Shown piece after piece: positions 39,525 to 49,358 of a DNA stretch of 64,000 nucleotides. The DNA lies in assembly GCF_947497935.1 (NCBI RefSeq), contig NZ_CANMIO010000009.1:124001-188000 (forward strand). The letters are read 5' to 3'. The notes under the pieces are model-generated. The model was not told where the DNA came from. It saw only the letters and a program-made list of their open reading frames with translations, and made no database searches. A program made the translations under genes and the position numbers. The stretch comes from an uncultured Shewanella sp. (lineage in GTDB: Bacteria; Pseudomonadota; Gammaproteobacteria; Enterobacterales; Shewanellaceae). How positions within the stretch are numbered: the stretch's first letter is position 1; each line of letters opens with the position of its first letter.

Positions 39525-40556
39525 GTGGCAGTTTTTAATCACATCTCTTTCGACGACCATGAACAGGTCGTATTTTGTCATGATAAAGAAAGTGGCTTAA
39601 AGGCCATTATCGCGATCCACAACACTAATTTAGGCCCTGCCGTCGGCGGTTGTAGAATGTGGAACTATGAATCTGACGATGAGGCCATTACCGATGTATT
39701 ACGTTTATCTCGTGGCATGACCTATAAAAACGCGCTAGCGGGTTTAGCTATGGGTGGTGGTAAGTCAGTGATTATCGCCGACCCAAAAGTACAGGATAGA
39801 GAAGCACTCTTTAGAGCCTTCGGCCGTTGCATCCATACCTTAGGCGGCAAGTATTACTCAGCCGAAGATGTTGGTGTCTCGACTTCCGACATCATGATAG
39901 CTCATCAAGAAACACCTTATATGGCTGGTTTAGAAGGTAAGAGCGGCGATCCCTCACCGTTTACGGCCTTAGGTACCTATCTAGGCATTAAAGCCGCAGT
40001 GAAGCATCAGCGTGGGCTTGATAGCCTCAAGGGACTAAAGATCTCTGTCCAAGGTGTTGGCCATGTCGGTTATTACCTATGCCGTCACCTTCATGCTGAA
40101 GGTGCAGAGCTAATTGTGACTGACATTCATCAATCATCGCTAGACAGAGTCGCCACTGAATTTGGCGCAACTGTTGTTGCCCCACAGGATATCTATCATC
40201 AAGATGTGGATGTTTATGCCCCTTGTGCGTTAGGCGCAACCATTAATGACATCACCATCCCGTTACTAAAAGCGACAATTGTGGCTGGGTGTGCGAACAA
40301 TCAACTTGGCGAAGTACGTCACGGGGAGATGCTAAAAGACTTAGGTATTTTGTACGCACCCGATTATGTTATTAATGCAGGCGGCATTATCAACGTATCT
40401 TTCGAGAAAGATTACGACGCAGCCGCAGCCACTGCAAAAGTGGAAGAGATCTACAACACTCTACTAACGATCTTTGCCCAGTCAGACGAGCAAAACCGTA
40501 CTACGGGTGATGTCGCCGACGAAATGGCGCGCGCGATTATCAACGCCGTAAAATAA
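39525..40556 (+). CDS. ldh: Leucine dehydrogenase (Glu/Leu/Phe/Val dehydrogenase family)
   Basis: The 343-residue protein has a GTG start. It belongs to the short Glu/Leu/Phe/Val dehydrogenase branch: GGCRMWNYESDDEAITDVLRLSRGMTYKNALAGLAMGGGKSVI contains the substrate and catalytic lysines (about 68 and 80), and the NAD domain has VQGVGHVGYYL. The size and GGGKSVI region fit leucine dehydrogenase, which deaminates branched-chain amino acids to 2-oxo acids with NAD. The LiuR-like operator supports a catabolic role. Confidence 0.9.
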   Translation: MAVFNHISFDDHEQVVFCHDKESGLKAIIAIHNTNLGPAVGGCRMWNYESDDEAITDVLRLSRGMTYKNALAGLAMGGGKSVIIADPKVQDREALFRAFGRCIHTLGGKYYSAEDVGVSTSDIMIAHQETPYMAGLEGKSGDPSPFTALGTYLGIKAAVKHQRGLDSLKGLKISVQGVGHVGYYLCRHLHAEGAELIVTDIHQSSLDRVATEFGATVVAPQDIYHQDVDVYAPCALGATINDITIPLLKATIVAGCANNQLGEVRHGEMLKDLGILYAPDYVINAGGIINVSFEKDYDAAAATAKVEEIYNTLLTIFAQSDEQNRTTGDVADEMARAIINAVK

Positions 40557-40573
40557 CAGGCAATACATTAACA

Positions 40574-40603
40574 ATGCCCAGCTTTTTAGCTGGGCATTTT
40601 TTT
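40574..40603 (+). terminator. Terminator of leucine dehydrogenase gene
   Basis: ATGCCCAGCT-TTT-AGCTGGGCAT-type stem followed by seven T. Confidence 0.88.
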
Positions 40604-40728
40604 GACTACAATTCGTAAACTAAATAAATAGATAAGCGATTATTCGATCTAGCGTTACAAACCACACTGGCGAAGATCCCTTTCCTCTGCTTGAATTAAG
40701 GGCTCAATTATCATAAATAGGCCAAACG

Positions 40729-41073
40729 ATGGTGACATTTAAGTACGCTCTCAACCAAGATAACATCGAGTTACAGGCCAGTAACTGGTCTGGTTTAGAG
40801 CAGATGTACATCAATGGTAAACGTGTCTCTAGCAAGCTTAATTTCGGTCAACACAGTGAGCACAGCCTAGTACTTAATGATGGCAAGCAAGCACAATTGC
40901 ATTTGGTTCTAGACCCGATGACAGAGCAGCTAATCTGTCGCATTTATAAACAAAACAACTTAGTCGCCAGCCTAAAGCAGGGTAAAAAGGAGTTGTATCG
41001 CAGCCGTCAACTTACTCAACAGGGTATATTAGCACTGGGGATAATTATCGTGTTTCTACTCACTTTAAGTTAG
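40729..41073 (+). CDS. Small protein with C-terminal membrane anchor, function unknown
   Basis: The 114-residue protein has a polar, beta-rich region of about 90 residues (KYALNQDNIELQASNWSGLEQMYINGKRVS...SLVLNDGKQAQLHLVLDP) and a single C-terminal hydrophobic helix (QQGILALGIIIVFLLTLS). There is no signal peptide, so it resembles a tail-anchored cytoplasmic protein. I do not recognise the family. It is flanked by terminator-like hairpins on both sides. Confidence 0.65.
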   Translation: MVTFKYALNQDNIELQASNWSGLEQMYINGKRVSSKLNFGQHSEHSLVLNDGKQAQLHLVLDPMTEQLICRIYKQNNLVASLKQGKKELYRSRQLTQQGILALGIIIVFLLTLS

Positions 41074-41102
41074 CGCTTAACGCTAACCTAAAGTTCTTTT
41101 TA
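41069..41102 (+). terminator. Possible terminator overlapping a stop codon
   Basis: GTTAGCG-CTTAA-CGCTAAC includes the TAG stop of the preceding gene. A TTCTTTTT stretch follows after an 8-base gap, so it may be weak. Confidence 0.45.
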
Positions 41103-41124
41103 ACCTTCTAACTGGAAGTGATAA

Positions 41125-41541
41125 CTAACATAGCGTAATACTGTCACCTTGGATGCAAACCAACTGACTCGCCTGATAATTGCCGCTTCCCGCCGTCACC
41201 GTAGTTATCGACAGTTTTTGTTTATCACTACCATTTTCAATTAAAACTGCTTTCAAGATTGTGCCATCACGAGCAAAGCTCACCGCTCCGGCAAAATCAC
41301 CAACGTTTAAATCACGATATAGCTTCACCGTTACACTTCCAATAGAACGCGGTTCTAACCGCCCTTCTTCGACAACCAGTGTCGCACCACTTGCAAGATT
41401 TATTGACTGTATGAAACTGCCATTTGTCTCTTGCTGCGCAGAAGTTACTGATTGCTGAGGTTTAGGTTTAGACTTATTAATATTGACTGAACAAGCAGAG
41501 AGTGTAGAAGCAATACATAAAGCAACCAATAGCCTTTTCAT
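41125..41541 (-). CDS. Putative lipoprotein
   Basis: From ATG 41541 (GGAG 5 bases upstream) the protein has 138 residues; the longer frame from 41571 lacks support. Signal and lipobox are MKRLLVALCIASTLSAC. The mature protein starts with a Lys/Pro/Gln-rich linker, then a beta-rich region (GATLVVEEGRLEPRSIGSVTVKLYRDL, FARDGTILKAVLIENGSDKQKLSITTVTAG) with a C-terminal Cys pair (LVCIQGDSITLC). The beta-rich region is suggestive of a periplasmic protein. The function is unknown. Confidence 0.75.
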   Translation of the reverse strand: MKRLLVALCIASTLSACSVNINKSKPKPQQSVTSAQQETNGSFIQSINLASGATLVVEEGRLEPRSIGSVTVKLYRDLNVGDFAGAVSFARDGTILKAVLIENGSDKQKLSITTVTAGSGNYQASQLVCIQGDSITLC

Positions 41542-41637
41542 AGCGGCTCCATTAAATTTTTGAGATAACAAGAGCGTAACGGATTGAGCTATCTATGCCA
41601 AGAGGATATATGAGTGACCATGACAACGAGGGGGGAG

Positions 41638-42051
41638 TTAATAACGATTAATTTTATTCAGCAAGCTTAAGAAGGTTTTGCGCTCTTCCATCGCTAAGTT
41701 ATCTAAAAAAGCTTCGTTTACCCGTTCGGCTTCACGAACGAGATCTTGCTCTAGCGCCTTACCATTATCGGTAAGGTATATTTGAAATGCGCGGCGGTTC
41801 TCCGCATCCTGATGGCGAGCAATCAAACCCTGCTGCTGCAGTTGATCGAGCAAGCGAGTCATAGTGTAATTTGCGACATCACAACGCTTAGAGAGCGTGG
41901 TTTGGGTTACGCCCTCCTCTTGCCAGAGTGAAAACAACACTGGCCATAGTTTAATATCTAATTGGTATCGTTTAAGACGTTGATCTAGCGCATTTTGTAG
42001 ATCGACATTTAAATGAGACACCAAGTAGCCAAGACTCTCAAATCGGTTCAA
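41638..42051 (-). CDS. MarR family transcriptional regulator
   Basis: The 137-residue winged-helix regulator has the MarR layout: helix 1 for dimerisation, HTH (GVTQTTLSKRCDVANYTMTRLLDQLQQQGLIARH) at about 47-80, and wing AENRRAFQIYLTDNGKAL. The ligand is unknown. The inverted repeat at 42170-42196 upstream is a candidate operator for it. The lipoprotein gene is downstream on the same strand, separated by 96 bases, and may be co-expressed. Confidence 0.9.
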   Translation of the reverse strand: MNRFESLGYLVSHLNVDLQNALDQRLKRYQLDIKLWPVLFSLWQEEGVTQTTLSKRCDVANYTMTRLLDQLQQQGLIARHQDAENRRAFQIYLTDNGKALEQDLVREAERVNEAFLDNLAMEERKTFLSLLNKINRY

Positions 42052-42169
42052 TCAACACCTCCAAGGCTCTTTAAGGCTTGAGTTAATCTTATCACTTACA
42101 CCGAAAGAAACTAGCTTTTGAGGGTGTTTATTGCTCAGATTCAATCAAACAGGTTATAAATCATAGCGT

Positions 42170-42196
42170 TGAAACTAAACTATTTGGCTAGTTTCA
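42170..42196. promoter_or_regulatory. Inverted repeat upstream of marR-type gene
   Basis: TGAAACTA-N11-TAGTTTCA, a perfect 8+8 repeat 119 bases from the MarR start. A third copy of AAACTAG lies near 42110. It is not followed by a T-run on the minus strand, so it is more likely an operator than a terminator. Confidence 0.4.
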
Positions 42197-42207
42197 CTTA
42201 ACCAGTT

Positions 42208-42657
42208 TTAGGCAATAAACTCATCGATAAAACGATAAAAACAGGCACGGTTTAATCTCGCCTCCACACCTCTTTCAAGGGGCAAGGTGACGCTATCCTC
42301 ACCGATAACAAACTGCTCAAACGATGAAATTGTATGCTCAGTATCAATACTCGATTTGAGAGTGAAGCTAGCATCCGTTTCACATTGATAATCAACAATC
42401 ATTAAGGCTTGCTGCAGGACGGCAACCCGCAGTTTTTCAACCGGTGTGATAAGGAAATACTCTTCACCAATTCGATTTAAAATACTGGCAAAAAGCTTAC
42501 TGAATTTGAGTGGAAGTTTGCCACCTCGATAAAACCAATCACCATTAGCATTAATTTCAAATATCGCCTCCTCGGTACATAAAGGCGTGTTCTGGGTTAA
42601 CGAAGATATTGCATCCGTCACTTGTGTTAACAGCTCTTTTTTTGATGTCATCAACAC
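42208..42657 (-). CDS. DUF1285 domain protein
   Basis: The 149-residue protein has the DUF1285 pattern: FEINANGDWFYRGGKLPLKFSKLFASIL and YFLITPVEKLRVAVLQQALMIVD. Such proteins are small, soluble and of unknown function, widespread in Proteobacteria. Start codon and an upstream Met lie two residues apart (MLMTSKK). It lies just upstream of the marR-type gene on the same strand and downstream of the ydiJ terminator. Confidence 0.85.
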   Translation of the reverse strand: MLMTSKKELLTQVTDAISSLTQNTPLCTEEAIFEINANGDWFYRGGKLPLKFSKLFASILNRIGEEYFLITPVEKLRVAVLQQALMIVDYQCETDASFTLKSSIDTEHTISSFEQFVIGEDSVTLPLERGVEARLNRACFYRFIDEFIA

Positions 42658-42705
42658 CTCTTCTACTTCAGAATTTAAATCATAATGTTGAGGCGTTAAA
42701 TAATA

Positions 42706-42729
42706 AAAACTAGCCAGAGGCTAGTTTTT
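42706..42729 (-). terminator. Terminator of ydiJ
   Basis: AAAAACTAGCC-AGA-GGCTAGTTTTT, 12 bases past the ydiJ stop. Confidence 0.85.
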
Positions 42730-42740
42730 ACACATTAAGG

Positions 42741-45700
42741 TTAAAGCAAGTTCAGTAAAGCCTCTAATGGATGTTTGGGCTTAAATCCACTAAATCGTTT
42801 AACCTGACTGCGACATGAATAGCCTGAGATCAATACTTGCGTCTTGGGCAACTTCGAAAGCGCTTGCTCCCAGGACATTGTATAAAGCGCCTTAGAACGC
42901 TCAAGGTTTTCAGCCTCATGACCATAGGTGCCGGCCATACCACAACAGCCAAGATTCACTGTGTTTAGCTTGGCACCGAAGTGCTCGAAAATAGCTTGCC
43001 ACTCATTCGCCGTGTTTGGCTTGGCCGTTGACTCGGTACAATGGCTAAACCAGGTAAATTCAGACTCACCAGACTCACGCTTAGGTCGACTGTCGACTAC
43101 CTCTAACAACCACTCATTTGCCAACTGCACGTGGAAGTTGCCGCGAGCACCACCGAGCACCTCTGCATACTCATCGCGATAACAAAGCACTAATGCTGGA
43201 TCGATACCGACCATAGGCATATTCAGTTTGGCGACGTCATTAAGAAAATCTGCCGTTGATTTAGCCGTACGAGCAAACTTATCAAGGAATCCCTTGATAT
43301 GAATTGGCTTACCATTGGGTTTAAAGGGTAATAAAATGGGTTTTAGCCCTAGTTTTTCAATAAGCTGTACGAAGTGAAAAACTGTTCCAGCCTCATAGAA
43401 GCTGTTAAAAGGATCTTGTACTACCAGCACATAATCACTGCGATCGTTTTCAGGAATTTGCTGTAGTGCAGCTAAATCGTAGCCCCGACTAGAATGACCT
43501 TCTAAACGCTGTTTTAAGGTGGGTACAGATAACGCTGGTGAATCGACATAGCCCAGAGACTTTTTAATGACCCACTTACTCAAGCTGTTTTGTGAGACCG
43601 CGTTCACCAGTCTTGGTGCTGCAGCCATTAACGGCAGTGAGTCCTCGATACCCGCGACTAAGTAGTCTTTTGCAGGACGCAGATAACGGCGATAATAAAG
43701 ATCGAAGAACTGCGCTCTAAACTTTGGTACATCGACTTTTACAGGGCACTGACTCGAACATGCCTTACAGGCCAAGCAACCTTTTAAGGACTCCATCACC
43801 TCATGTGAATAGTCGTATTCTTTGTCAATTTTTAATGAATTCTGCGCTCTTTGCAGCCAACCGAGTGGCTTACTACGACTGAGTTCATTGACATCAACTC
43901 CTTCTGCCTCTAACAGTCTCAGCCATTCACGCATCAAGCCCGCACGCCCCTTAGGCGATTGTACTCTATCGCCTGTCACCTTAAACGACGGGCACATAGG
44001 TGAATAGACGCTGTAATTAAAGCACAAACCATTGCCATTACAGTTCATCACATCGGGAAAGGCTTCTCGAGTTTTAATCGGGATTTGTCTATCGAAGGCA
44101 CCGCGCTTAACACTGTCTACGTTATATAGCATTGGGCCACTGTTTTTAGGCGCCACCAACTTGCCAGGGTTAAGCTTATTCTTAGGGTCAAATAATCCCT
44201 TAACCTCTTCTAACAAACTGTAAAGATGCTCACCAAATACCGCAGGACCGTATTCACCGCGCACACCTTTACCGTGCTCGCCCCACATTAAGCCGCCATA
44301 TTTAAGGGTTAACTCGGCAACTTGATCTGAAAGTGTTTTCAGCAATTTCTCATCTGCTATATCACACATATCAAGTGCAGGGCGAACATGTAGCACGCCT
44401 GCATCCACATGACCAAACATTCCGTACTGCAGCTCATGGCTATCGAGTAGTGCTCTAAACTCTAGAATAAAATCTGCCAGTTTTTCAGGTGGCACAGCAG
44501 TATCTTCGGCAAACGCGATGGGCTTACGAGTGCCCTTGGCCGCACCTAAAAGCCCAACCGCCTTTTTACGCATGGCATAAATGGTATTGATGCTGGCTTT
44601 ATCTGAGGTGACTTGATAACCCAGCAGCCCTGCCTCGCTTTGTGCTATTTGAGCTGTAAGCATGGCTTCAAGACTCGCCACTCTTGCTTCAACATCTGCT
44701 TGCGAGCCCGCAAACTCCACCATATTCAGCCCATCGATCTCTTTGCCAGGTATATCTTGGATGAGCGATGACACCGAGTGCCAGATAATGTCTTCTTTAG
44801 CAAGGTTAAGCACTTTAGAGTCGATGGTTTCAACCACAGTCGCGTTGGCGTTAACTAGATCTGGCGCGTGGCGCAATGCTGACTCAAATGACTCATACTT
44901 GATGTTGACCATCATGCGGCACGTCGGTAGCGGCGTGATATTAAGTTTTGCCTCGGTAATGACCGCTAGCGTGCCTTCAGATCCAGTTAAAATTCGCGAC
45001 AGGTCAAAATGCGCTAATTTGTCATCCCAGACATTTTTAAGATCGTAGCCCGTCAAAAAGCGATTCAGTTTAGGAAAACGCTGTTCAATTTGCTCGCGAT
45101 TTGCTTTACACATTTCAGCAATATTTGAGATTAATTGCTGGCCTAAAGAGTTTGTCGTAACAGAAGCAAGATTACCTAACTGTTCGCTGTTTAACGGCTG
45201 AGTCTCAAGCTCACTACCATCATATAAAATACTGCTAAGCCCCAGTACATGATCAGAGGTTTTACCGTAAACCAGCGAGCCCGCTCCAGAAGCATCGGTA
45301 TTGATCATGCCACCTAATGTGGCGCGATTTGAGGTCGATAAATCTGGGCTAAAGAAAAAACCATGAGGCCGCAGCGCATCATTGAGAGCATCTTTTACCA
45401 AACCAGCTTGAACCCTTACCCAGCCCTCTTCAGCATTGACTTCTAGCACTTGGTTCATATAACGCGACATATCAACAATGATGCCATGGGTTAATGATTG
45501 ACCATTGGTGCCCGTACCACCGCCCCTTGCACTAAAGACCACTTGTGCAAACTCATCTTGGCTGGCTAGCTGTAGTGCTATCTGCACATCTTGGGTTGAT
45601 TTAGGATAGATAACGGCTTGAGGTAAAAACTGGTAAACAGAGTTATCGGTCGCTTGAGCTAAACGCGCGCTATAGCGAGTATCGATATCTCCAGAGAAGG

Positions 45701-45791
45701 TACCGTCTTCAAGAGAAGCTAAAAAAGAAAGGTAACTTGGTTCAAGGGTCTGCTGATGCGATAACTTGGGTAACATGATTGCTTCTGTCAT
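42741..45791 (-). CDS. ydiJ: YdiJ-type FAD- and Fe-S-binding oxidoreductase (probable D-2-hydroxyacid dehydrogenase)
   Basis: The 1016-residue protein has the same size as E. coli YdiJ (1018). The N-terminal FAD_binding_4 domain (FSARGGGTGTNGQSLTHGIIVD, about 86-107) and an FAD-oxidase C domain (to about 560) are followed by a ferredoxin-like Cys cluster (CLACKACSSQCPVKVDVPKF, about 675-694) and a CCG domain (SHCTES, CCGMAGTYGHE). The enzyme is expected at the inner face of the membrane, passing electrons from a D-2-hydroxyacid to the quinone pool. E. coli YdiJ has been assigned to D-2-hydroxyglutarate oxidation. It is close to but separately terminated from ppsA. Confidence 0.88.
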   Translation of the reverse strand: MTEAIMLPKLSHQQTLEPSYLSFLASLEDGTFSGDIDTRYSARLAQATDNSVYQFLPQAVIYPKSTQDVQIALQLASQDEFAQVVFSARGGGTGTNGQSLTHGIIVDMSRYMNQVLEVNAEEGWVRVQAGLVKDALNDALRPHGFFFSPDLSTSNRATLGGMINTDASGAGSLVYGKTSDHVLGLSSILYDGSELETQPLNSEQLGNLASVTTNSLGQQLISNIAEMCKANREQIEQRFPKLNRFLTGYDLKNVWDDKLAHFDLSRILTGSEGTLAVITEAKLNITPLPTCRMMVNIKYESFESALRHAPDLVNANATVVETIDSKVLNLAKEDIIWHSVSSLIQDIPGKEIDGLNMVEFAGSQADVEARVASLEAMLTAQIAQSEAGLLGYQVTSDKASINTIYAMRKKAVGLLGAAKGTRKPIAFAEDTAVPPEKLADFILEFRALLDSHELQYGMFGHVDAGVLHVRPALDMCDIADEKLLKTLSDQVAELTLKYGGLMWGEHGKGVRGEYGPAVFGEHLYSLLEEVKGLFDPKNKLNPGKLVAPKNSGPMLYNVDSVKRGAFDRQIPIKTREAFPDVMNCNGNGLCFNYSVYSPMCPSFKVTGDRVQSPKGRAGLMREWLRLLEAEGVDVNELSRSKPLGWLQRAQNSLKIDKEYDYSHEVMESLKGCLACKACSSQCPVKVDVPKFRAQFFDLYYRRYLRPAKDYLVAGIEDSLPLMAAAPRLVNAVSQNSLSKWVIKKSLGYVDSPALSVPTLKQRLEGHSSRGYDLAALQQIPENDRSDYVLVVQDPFNSFYEAGTVFHFVQLIEKLGLKPILLPFKPNGKPIHIKGFLDKFARTAKSTADFLNDVAKLNMPMVGIDPALVLCYRDEYAEVLGGARGNFHVQLANEWLLEVVDSRPKRESGESEFTWFSHCTESTAKPNTANEWQAIFEHFGAKLNTVNLGCCGMAGTYGHEAENLERSKALYTMSWEQALSKLPKTQVLISGYSCRSQVKRFSGFKPKHPLEALLNLL

Positions 45792-45824
45792 TATAATTAT
45801 TAGGTTTATCCCAGCATTATAAAC

Positions 45825-45855
45825 AAAAAAAAGCCGCTAAATAGCGGCTTTTTTC
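45825..45855 (-). terminator. Terminator of ppsA
   Basis: AAGCCGCTA-AA-TAGCGGCTT with an A-run giving TTTTTTT on the minus strand. Confidence 0.85.
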
Positions 45856-45920
45856 ATGTTTTTAACAAAATGTTAAATCAAGCAGAATTAACACTTCATT
45901 TTAACGGTTAACAATGACTG

Positions 45921-48290
45921 TTATCCGTGAGCTTCTGCTAGGTACAACCAAGTATCAATAACAGTATCAGGGTTTAGTGATACGGTATCGATACCTTGCT
46001 CAACCAACCATGCAGCAAAGTCTGGGTGATCTGATGGGCCTTGGCCACAAATACCCACGTAAGCACCTTTCGCTTTAGCCGCTTTAATTGCAAGAGACAA
46101 TAGTGCTTTAACCGCCTCATTGCGCTCATCGAATAGATGGCTAATGATGCCTGAATCTCGGTCAAGACCAAGAGTCAGCTGAGTTAAGTCGTTTGAACCG
46201 ATAGAGAAACCATCGAAATACTCTAGGAACTGCTCAGCTAGCAATGCGTTTGAAGGCAGCTCACACATCATAATGACGCGTAGGCCGTCTTTACCGCGTT
46301 CTAGACCTTGCTCTTTAAGCAATTGAATCACTTGCGCCGCTTCGTCAAGGGTACGTACGAATGGGATCATGATTTCTACGTTCTTCAGACCCATGTCGTT
46401 ACGCACACGCTTAATTGCTTCACACTCTAGCGCAAAACAATCACGGAACGATTCAGAGATGTAACGGCTTGCACCACGGAAGCCAAGCATTGGGTTTTCT
46501 TCTTCTGGCTCGTAACGCTCACCACCAACCAAGTTAGCGTATTCGTTTGACTTAAAGTCAGACATACGAACAATCACTTTCTTCGGGTGGAAAGCTGAAC
46601 CAATAGTCGCGATACCTTCAACAAGACGTGCCACGTAGTATTCTACTGGTGACTCGTAACCCGCGATCATCTCGTGGATCTCTTGTTGTAGTTCAGCAGT
46701 TTGGTCGTTGAACTCAAGCAATGCTTTCGGGTGAATGCCAATCATACGGTTAATGATGAACTCAAGACGCGCAAGACCCACACCTTCGTTAGGAAGACGG
46801 GCGAAGTCAAATGCACGGTCAGGGTTACCCACGTTCATCGTGATCTTCATTGGCAGTTCTGGCATTGCATCAACACGTGATGAAACTACTTCAAAGTCTT
46901 GTAGACCATTGTAGATAAAGCCTGTGTCACCTTCAGCACAAGAAACGGTAATTTCTTGACCACTTTGGATACGCTCAGTTACGTCACCGCAACCAACAAC
47001 CGCTGGTACGCCAAGCTCACGTGCGATAATCGCAGCGTGACAAGTACGGCCACCACGGTTAGTTACAATCGCGCTTGCACGCTTCATGATTGGTTCCCAA
47101 TCTGGGTCAGTCATGTCTGTAACTAATACGTCACCTGGTTGGATTTGATCCATGTCTTCGATTGACTTAAGTACCTTAGCGACACCTTTACCAATCTTGT
47201 GACCAATTGCGCGACCTTCACAAACAACATCACCTTGAGTCTTAAGGTGGTAACGCTCAATAAGCTGCACATCTTCACGAGAACGAACAGTTTCAGGACG
47301 AGCCTGTACGATATACAACTTACCGTCGTTACCGTCTTTAGCCCATTCGATGTCCATTGGACGACCGTAATGCTTCTCAATTGTCATGGCTTGCTTAGCA
47401 AGTTCTTGTACTTCAGCATCGTTGATTGAGAACTCGCGGCGCTTATCTGCTGCGATATCTTCAATCTTAACTTGCTTACCGTGTGATTCATCATCTGAAT
47501 ACACCATTTGGATAAGCTTGCTACCGATGTTACGGCGAACAACCGCTTTATGGCCAGCCACTAGACTTGGCTTATGTACATAAAACTCGTCAGGGTTAAC
47601 CGCGCCTTGAACAACCATTTCACCTAGACCGAATGAAGAAGTAATAAATACTACGTCATTGTTGCCAGACTCAGTGTCCATGGTGAACATAACACCAGAA
47701 GCGGCTTTGTCTGAACGCACCATGCGCTGAATACCAGCAGACAGTGCAACGCCTTTATGGTCATAACCTTGGTGAACACGGTATGAGATTGCGCGGTCAT
47801 TAAACAAAGAAGCAAATACATGCTTAGTTGCTTCTAAAACGGCAGCATAACCCTTAACGTTAAGGAAAGTTTCTTGTTGGCCAGCAAATGATGCGTCAGG
47901 CATATCTTCTGCTGTTGCTGAAGAGCGAACTGCGAAAGATGCATCAGTTGTTTCAGAGCTCAGCTTGTCGTAGGCTTCACGAACCGCTTGCTCAAATTCT
48001 GGGTGGAATGGGGTATCGATAACCCACTGTCTAATCTGTGCACCGGCTGTAGCGAGTGCGTTCACGTCATCTACATCTAGGGTTTCTAGAATTTCGTATA
48101 TCTTCTGGTTAAGTCCACTTTGTTCAAGAAATTCATTGAACGCAAAAGATGTTGTCGCAAATCCACCAGGCACTTGAACGCCTGCGTTTGATAGGTTGCT
48201 AATCATCTCACCAAGAGAAGCGTTTTTGCCGCCTACCTTGTTAACATCGCCCATGCCTAATTCTTGATACCAGAGTACGTATTGCTGCAC
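45921..48290 (-). CDS. ppsA: Phosphoenolpyruvate synthase
   Basis: The 789-residue protein has an N-terminal PEP/pyruvate ATP-grasp domain ([15 protein letters not shown], about 19-33) and the swivelling phosphohistidine domain with [21 protein letters not shown], whose His (about 419) is phosphorylated. The PEP-binding barrel follows, with [20 protein letters not shown] and [10 protein letters not shown]. It makes PEP from pyruvate and ATP for gluconeogenesis. It is divergent from ppsR, whose product regulates it, and the region between carries a HexR-like box. Confidence 0.96.
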   Translation of the reverse strand: MQQYVLWYQELGMGDVNKVGGKNASLGEMISNLSNAGVQVPGGFATTSFAFNEFLEQSGLNQKIYEILETLDVDDVNALATAGAQIRQWVIDTPFHPEFEQAVREAYDKLSSETTDASFAVRSSATAEDMPDASFAGQQETFLNVKGYAAVLEATKHVFASLFNDRAISYRVHQGYDHKGVALSAGIQRMVRSDKAASGVMFTMDTESGNNDVVFITSSFGLGEMVVQGAVNPDEFYVHKPSLVAGHKAVVRRNIGSKLIQMVYSDDESHGKQVKIEDIAADKRREFSINDAEVQELAKQAMTIEKHYGRPMDIEWAKDGNDGKLYIVQARPETVRSREDVQLIERYHLKTQGDVVCEGRAIGHKIGKGVAKVLKSIEDMDQIQPGDVLVTDMTDPDWEPIMKRASAIVTNRGGRTCHAAIIARELGVPAVVGCGDVTERIQSGQEITVSCAEGDTGFIYNGLQDFEVVSSRVDAMPELPMKITMNVGNPDRAFDFARLPNEGVGLARLEFIINRMIGIHPKALLEFNDQTAELQQEIHEMIAGYESPVEYYVARLVEGIATIGSAFHPKKVIVRMSDFKSNEYANLVGGERYEPEEENPMLGFRGASRYISESFRDCFALECEAIKRVRNDMGLKNVEIMIPFVRTLDEAAQVIQLLKEQGLERGKDGLRVIMMCELPSNALLAEQFLEYFDGFSIGSNDLTQLTLGLDRDSGIISHLFDERNEAVKALLSLAIKAAKAKGAYVGICGQGPSDHPDFAAWLVEQGIDTVSLNPDTVIDTWLYLAEAHG

Positions 48291-48388
48291 AGTTTTTATC
48301 TCCGCAAGTATATTTTAGTGTGGCTCTTCACACGAGAGCAGAGGCATCTTACACTCCATGGCAACAAGCGTAAATGTATAATTTTATT

Positions 48389-48403
48389 TGTAATTTTATT
48401 ACT
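48389..48403. promoter_or_regulatory. HexR-like box in the ppsA/ppsR region
   Basis: TGTAATTTTATTACT matches TGTAAT-N3-ATTACA, the reported HexR consensus in Shewanella, at all but the last base. It lies 99-113 bases before ppsA and 14-28 bases before ppsR. HexR is a known regulator of ppsA in Shewanella. Confidence 0.6.
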
Positions 48404-48416
48404 ACAAGAGGTCAAA

Positions 48417-49229
48417 ATGTTACGTAAAGTTTTTTATATCTCAGATGGGACAGCGATCACAGCAGAGGTATTCGGCCATGCAGTGCTTTCCCAGTTTCCA
48501 CTTGAATTTGATGCACTTACAATTCCATTTGTCGAAACACAAACAAAAGCAGAAGCCGTTAAGGCTCAAATAAATGATTGTTTTATTACAACAGGTGAAA
48601 GACCTCTGGTTTTCCACTCCATCGTAAAACCTGAGATCAGAGACATCATCTATAGCAGTGAAGGCTTAGATTATGACTTTTTGAACACTTTTGTCGCGCC
48701 ATTAGAGAAACAACTAGGCGTTGCTGCTGCACCAGCACTACATCGTACTCACGGAAAAACCAACGAAAGTTATGAAGCGCGTATCGATGCCATTAACTAC
48801 GCGATGGAAAATGATGACGGTCAAACCATGAAGCATATGGATAAAGCTGACCTTATTTTATTGGGTGTATCTCGTTGCGGTAAGACCCCGTCGAGTCTCT
48901 ACCTTTCTATGCAGTTTGGTATAAAGGCAGCCAACTATCCTTTTACCGAAGATGATATGGATAACCTTAAGTTGCCTGAAGCACTTAAACGTAATAAGCA
49001 TAAACTGTTTGGCTTAACGATCGATCCTGAAAGACTACATGAAATTCGCCACAGTCGAATGTCTAACAGTCGTTATTCATCACTTCGTCAATGCCGCGTG
49101 GAAGTGAAAGAAGTAGAAATGATGTATAAGAAAGAGCGGATCCCGTATGTGAACACCACCAATCACTCGGTAGAAGAGATCGCCACGAAAATTCTAGAAG
49201 AAACCGGATTAAAGCGTCATATGTTCTAA
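48417..49229 (+). CDS. ppsR: PEP synthase regulatory protein PpsR (kinase/pyrophosphorylase)
   Basis: From ATG 48417 (AGAGG before it) the protein has 270 residues; the longer frame from 48264 overlaps ppsA and is not credible. It begins [27 protein letters not shown], with the P-loop-like [16 protein letters not shown] at about 147-162, the DUF299 signature. It inactivates PpsA by ADP-dependent phosphorylation of a Thr and reactivates it by phosphate-dependent removal. The PpsA target loop GGRTCH is present. Confidence 0.94.
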   Translation: MLRKVFYISDGTAITAEVFGHAVLSQFPLEFDALTIPFVETQTKAEAVKAQINDCFITTGERPLVFHSIVKPEIRDIIYSSEGLDYDFLNTFVAPLEKQLGVAAAPALHRTHGKTNESYEARIDAINYAMENDDGQTMKHMDKADLILLGVSRCGKTPSSLYLSMQFGIKAANYPFTEDDMDNLKLPEALKRNKHKLFGLTIDPERLHEIRHSRMSNSRYSSLRQCRVEVKEVEMMYKKERIPYVNTTNHSVEEIATKILEETGLKRHMF

Positions 49230-49256
49230 ATCCCGATCCCCATTTGATCGATTCAG

Positions 49257-49289
49257 AATTAAAGGCTTTTATCAAAAAGCCTTTAATTC
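49257..49289 (+). terminator. Hairpin after ppsR
   Basis: AATTAAAGGCTTTT-ATC-AAAAAGCCTTTAATT, 28 bases past the stop, likely the ppsR terminator though the T-run is short. Confidence 0.65.
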
Positions 49290-49297
49290 ATATCGAG

Positions 49298-49321
49298 TAA
49301 TTTTCAAGATAATGAAAATTA
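49298..49321. promoter_or_regulatory. 24-base inverted repeat upstream of aroH
   Basis: TAATTTTCA-N6-TGAAAATTA, a perfect 9+9 repeat 99 bases before aroH. It has the N6 spacing of helix-turn-helix operators but is not the usual TyrR box. Unassigned. Confidence 0.45.
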
Positions 49322-49358
49322 GCCTCAATTTTAAGGCAATTGCCACTGTGCACAGCCA

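Noticed and set aside
44662..45048. Plus-strand ORF of 128 residues within ydiJ
   Set aside because: Antisense shadow; the opposite frame has FAD-domain motifs.
48318..48333. GTGTG-N6-CACAC inverted repeat near ppsA as a CRP site
   Set aside because: The halves are not TGTGA/TCACA in register, so the resemblance to CRP is superficial.
48264..48416. 51-residue N-terminal extension of ppsR
   Set aside because: It overlaps the start of ppsA and has no homologous residues; ATG 48417 has a good ribosome site.
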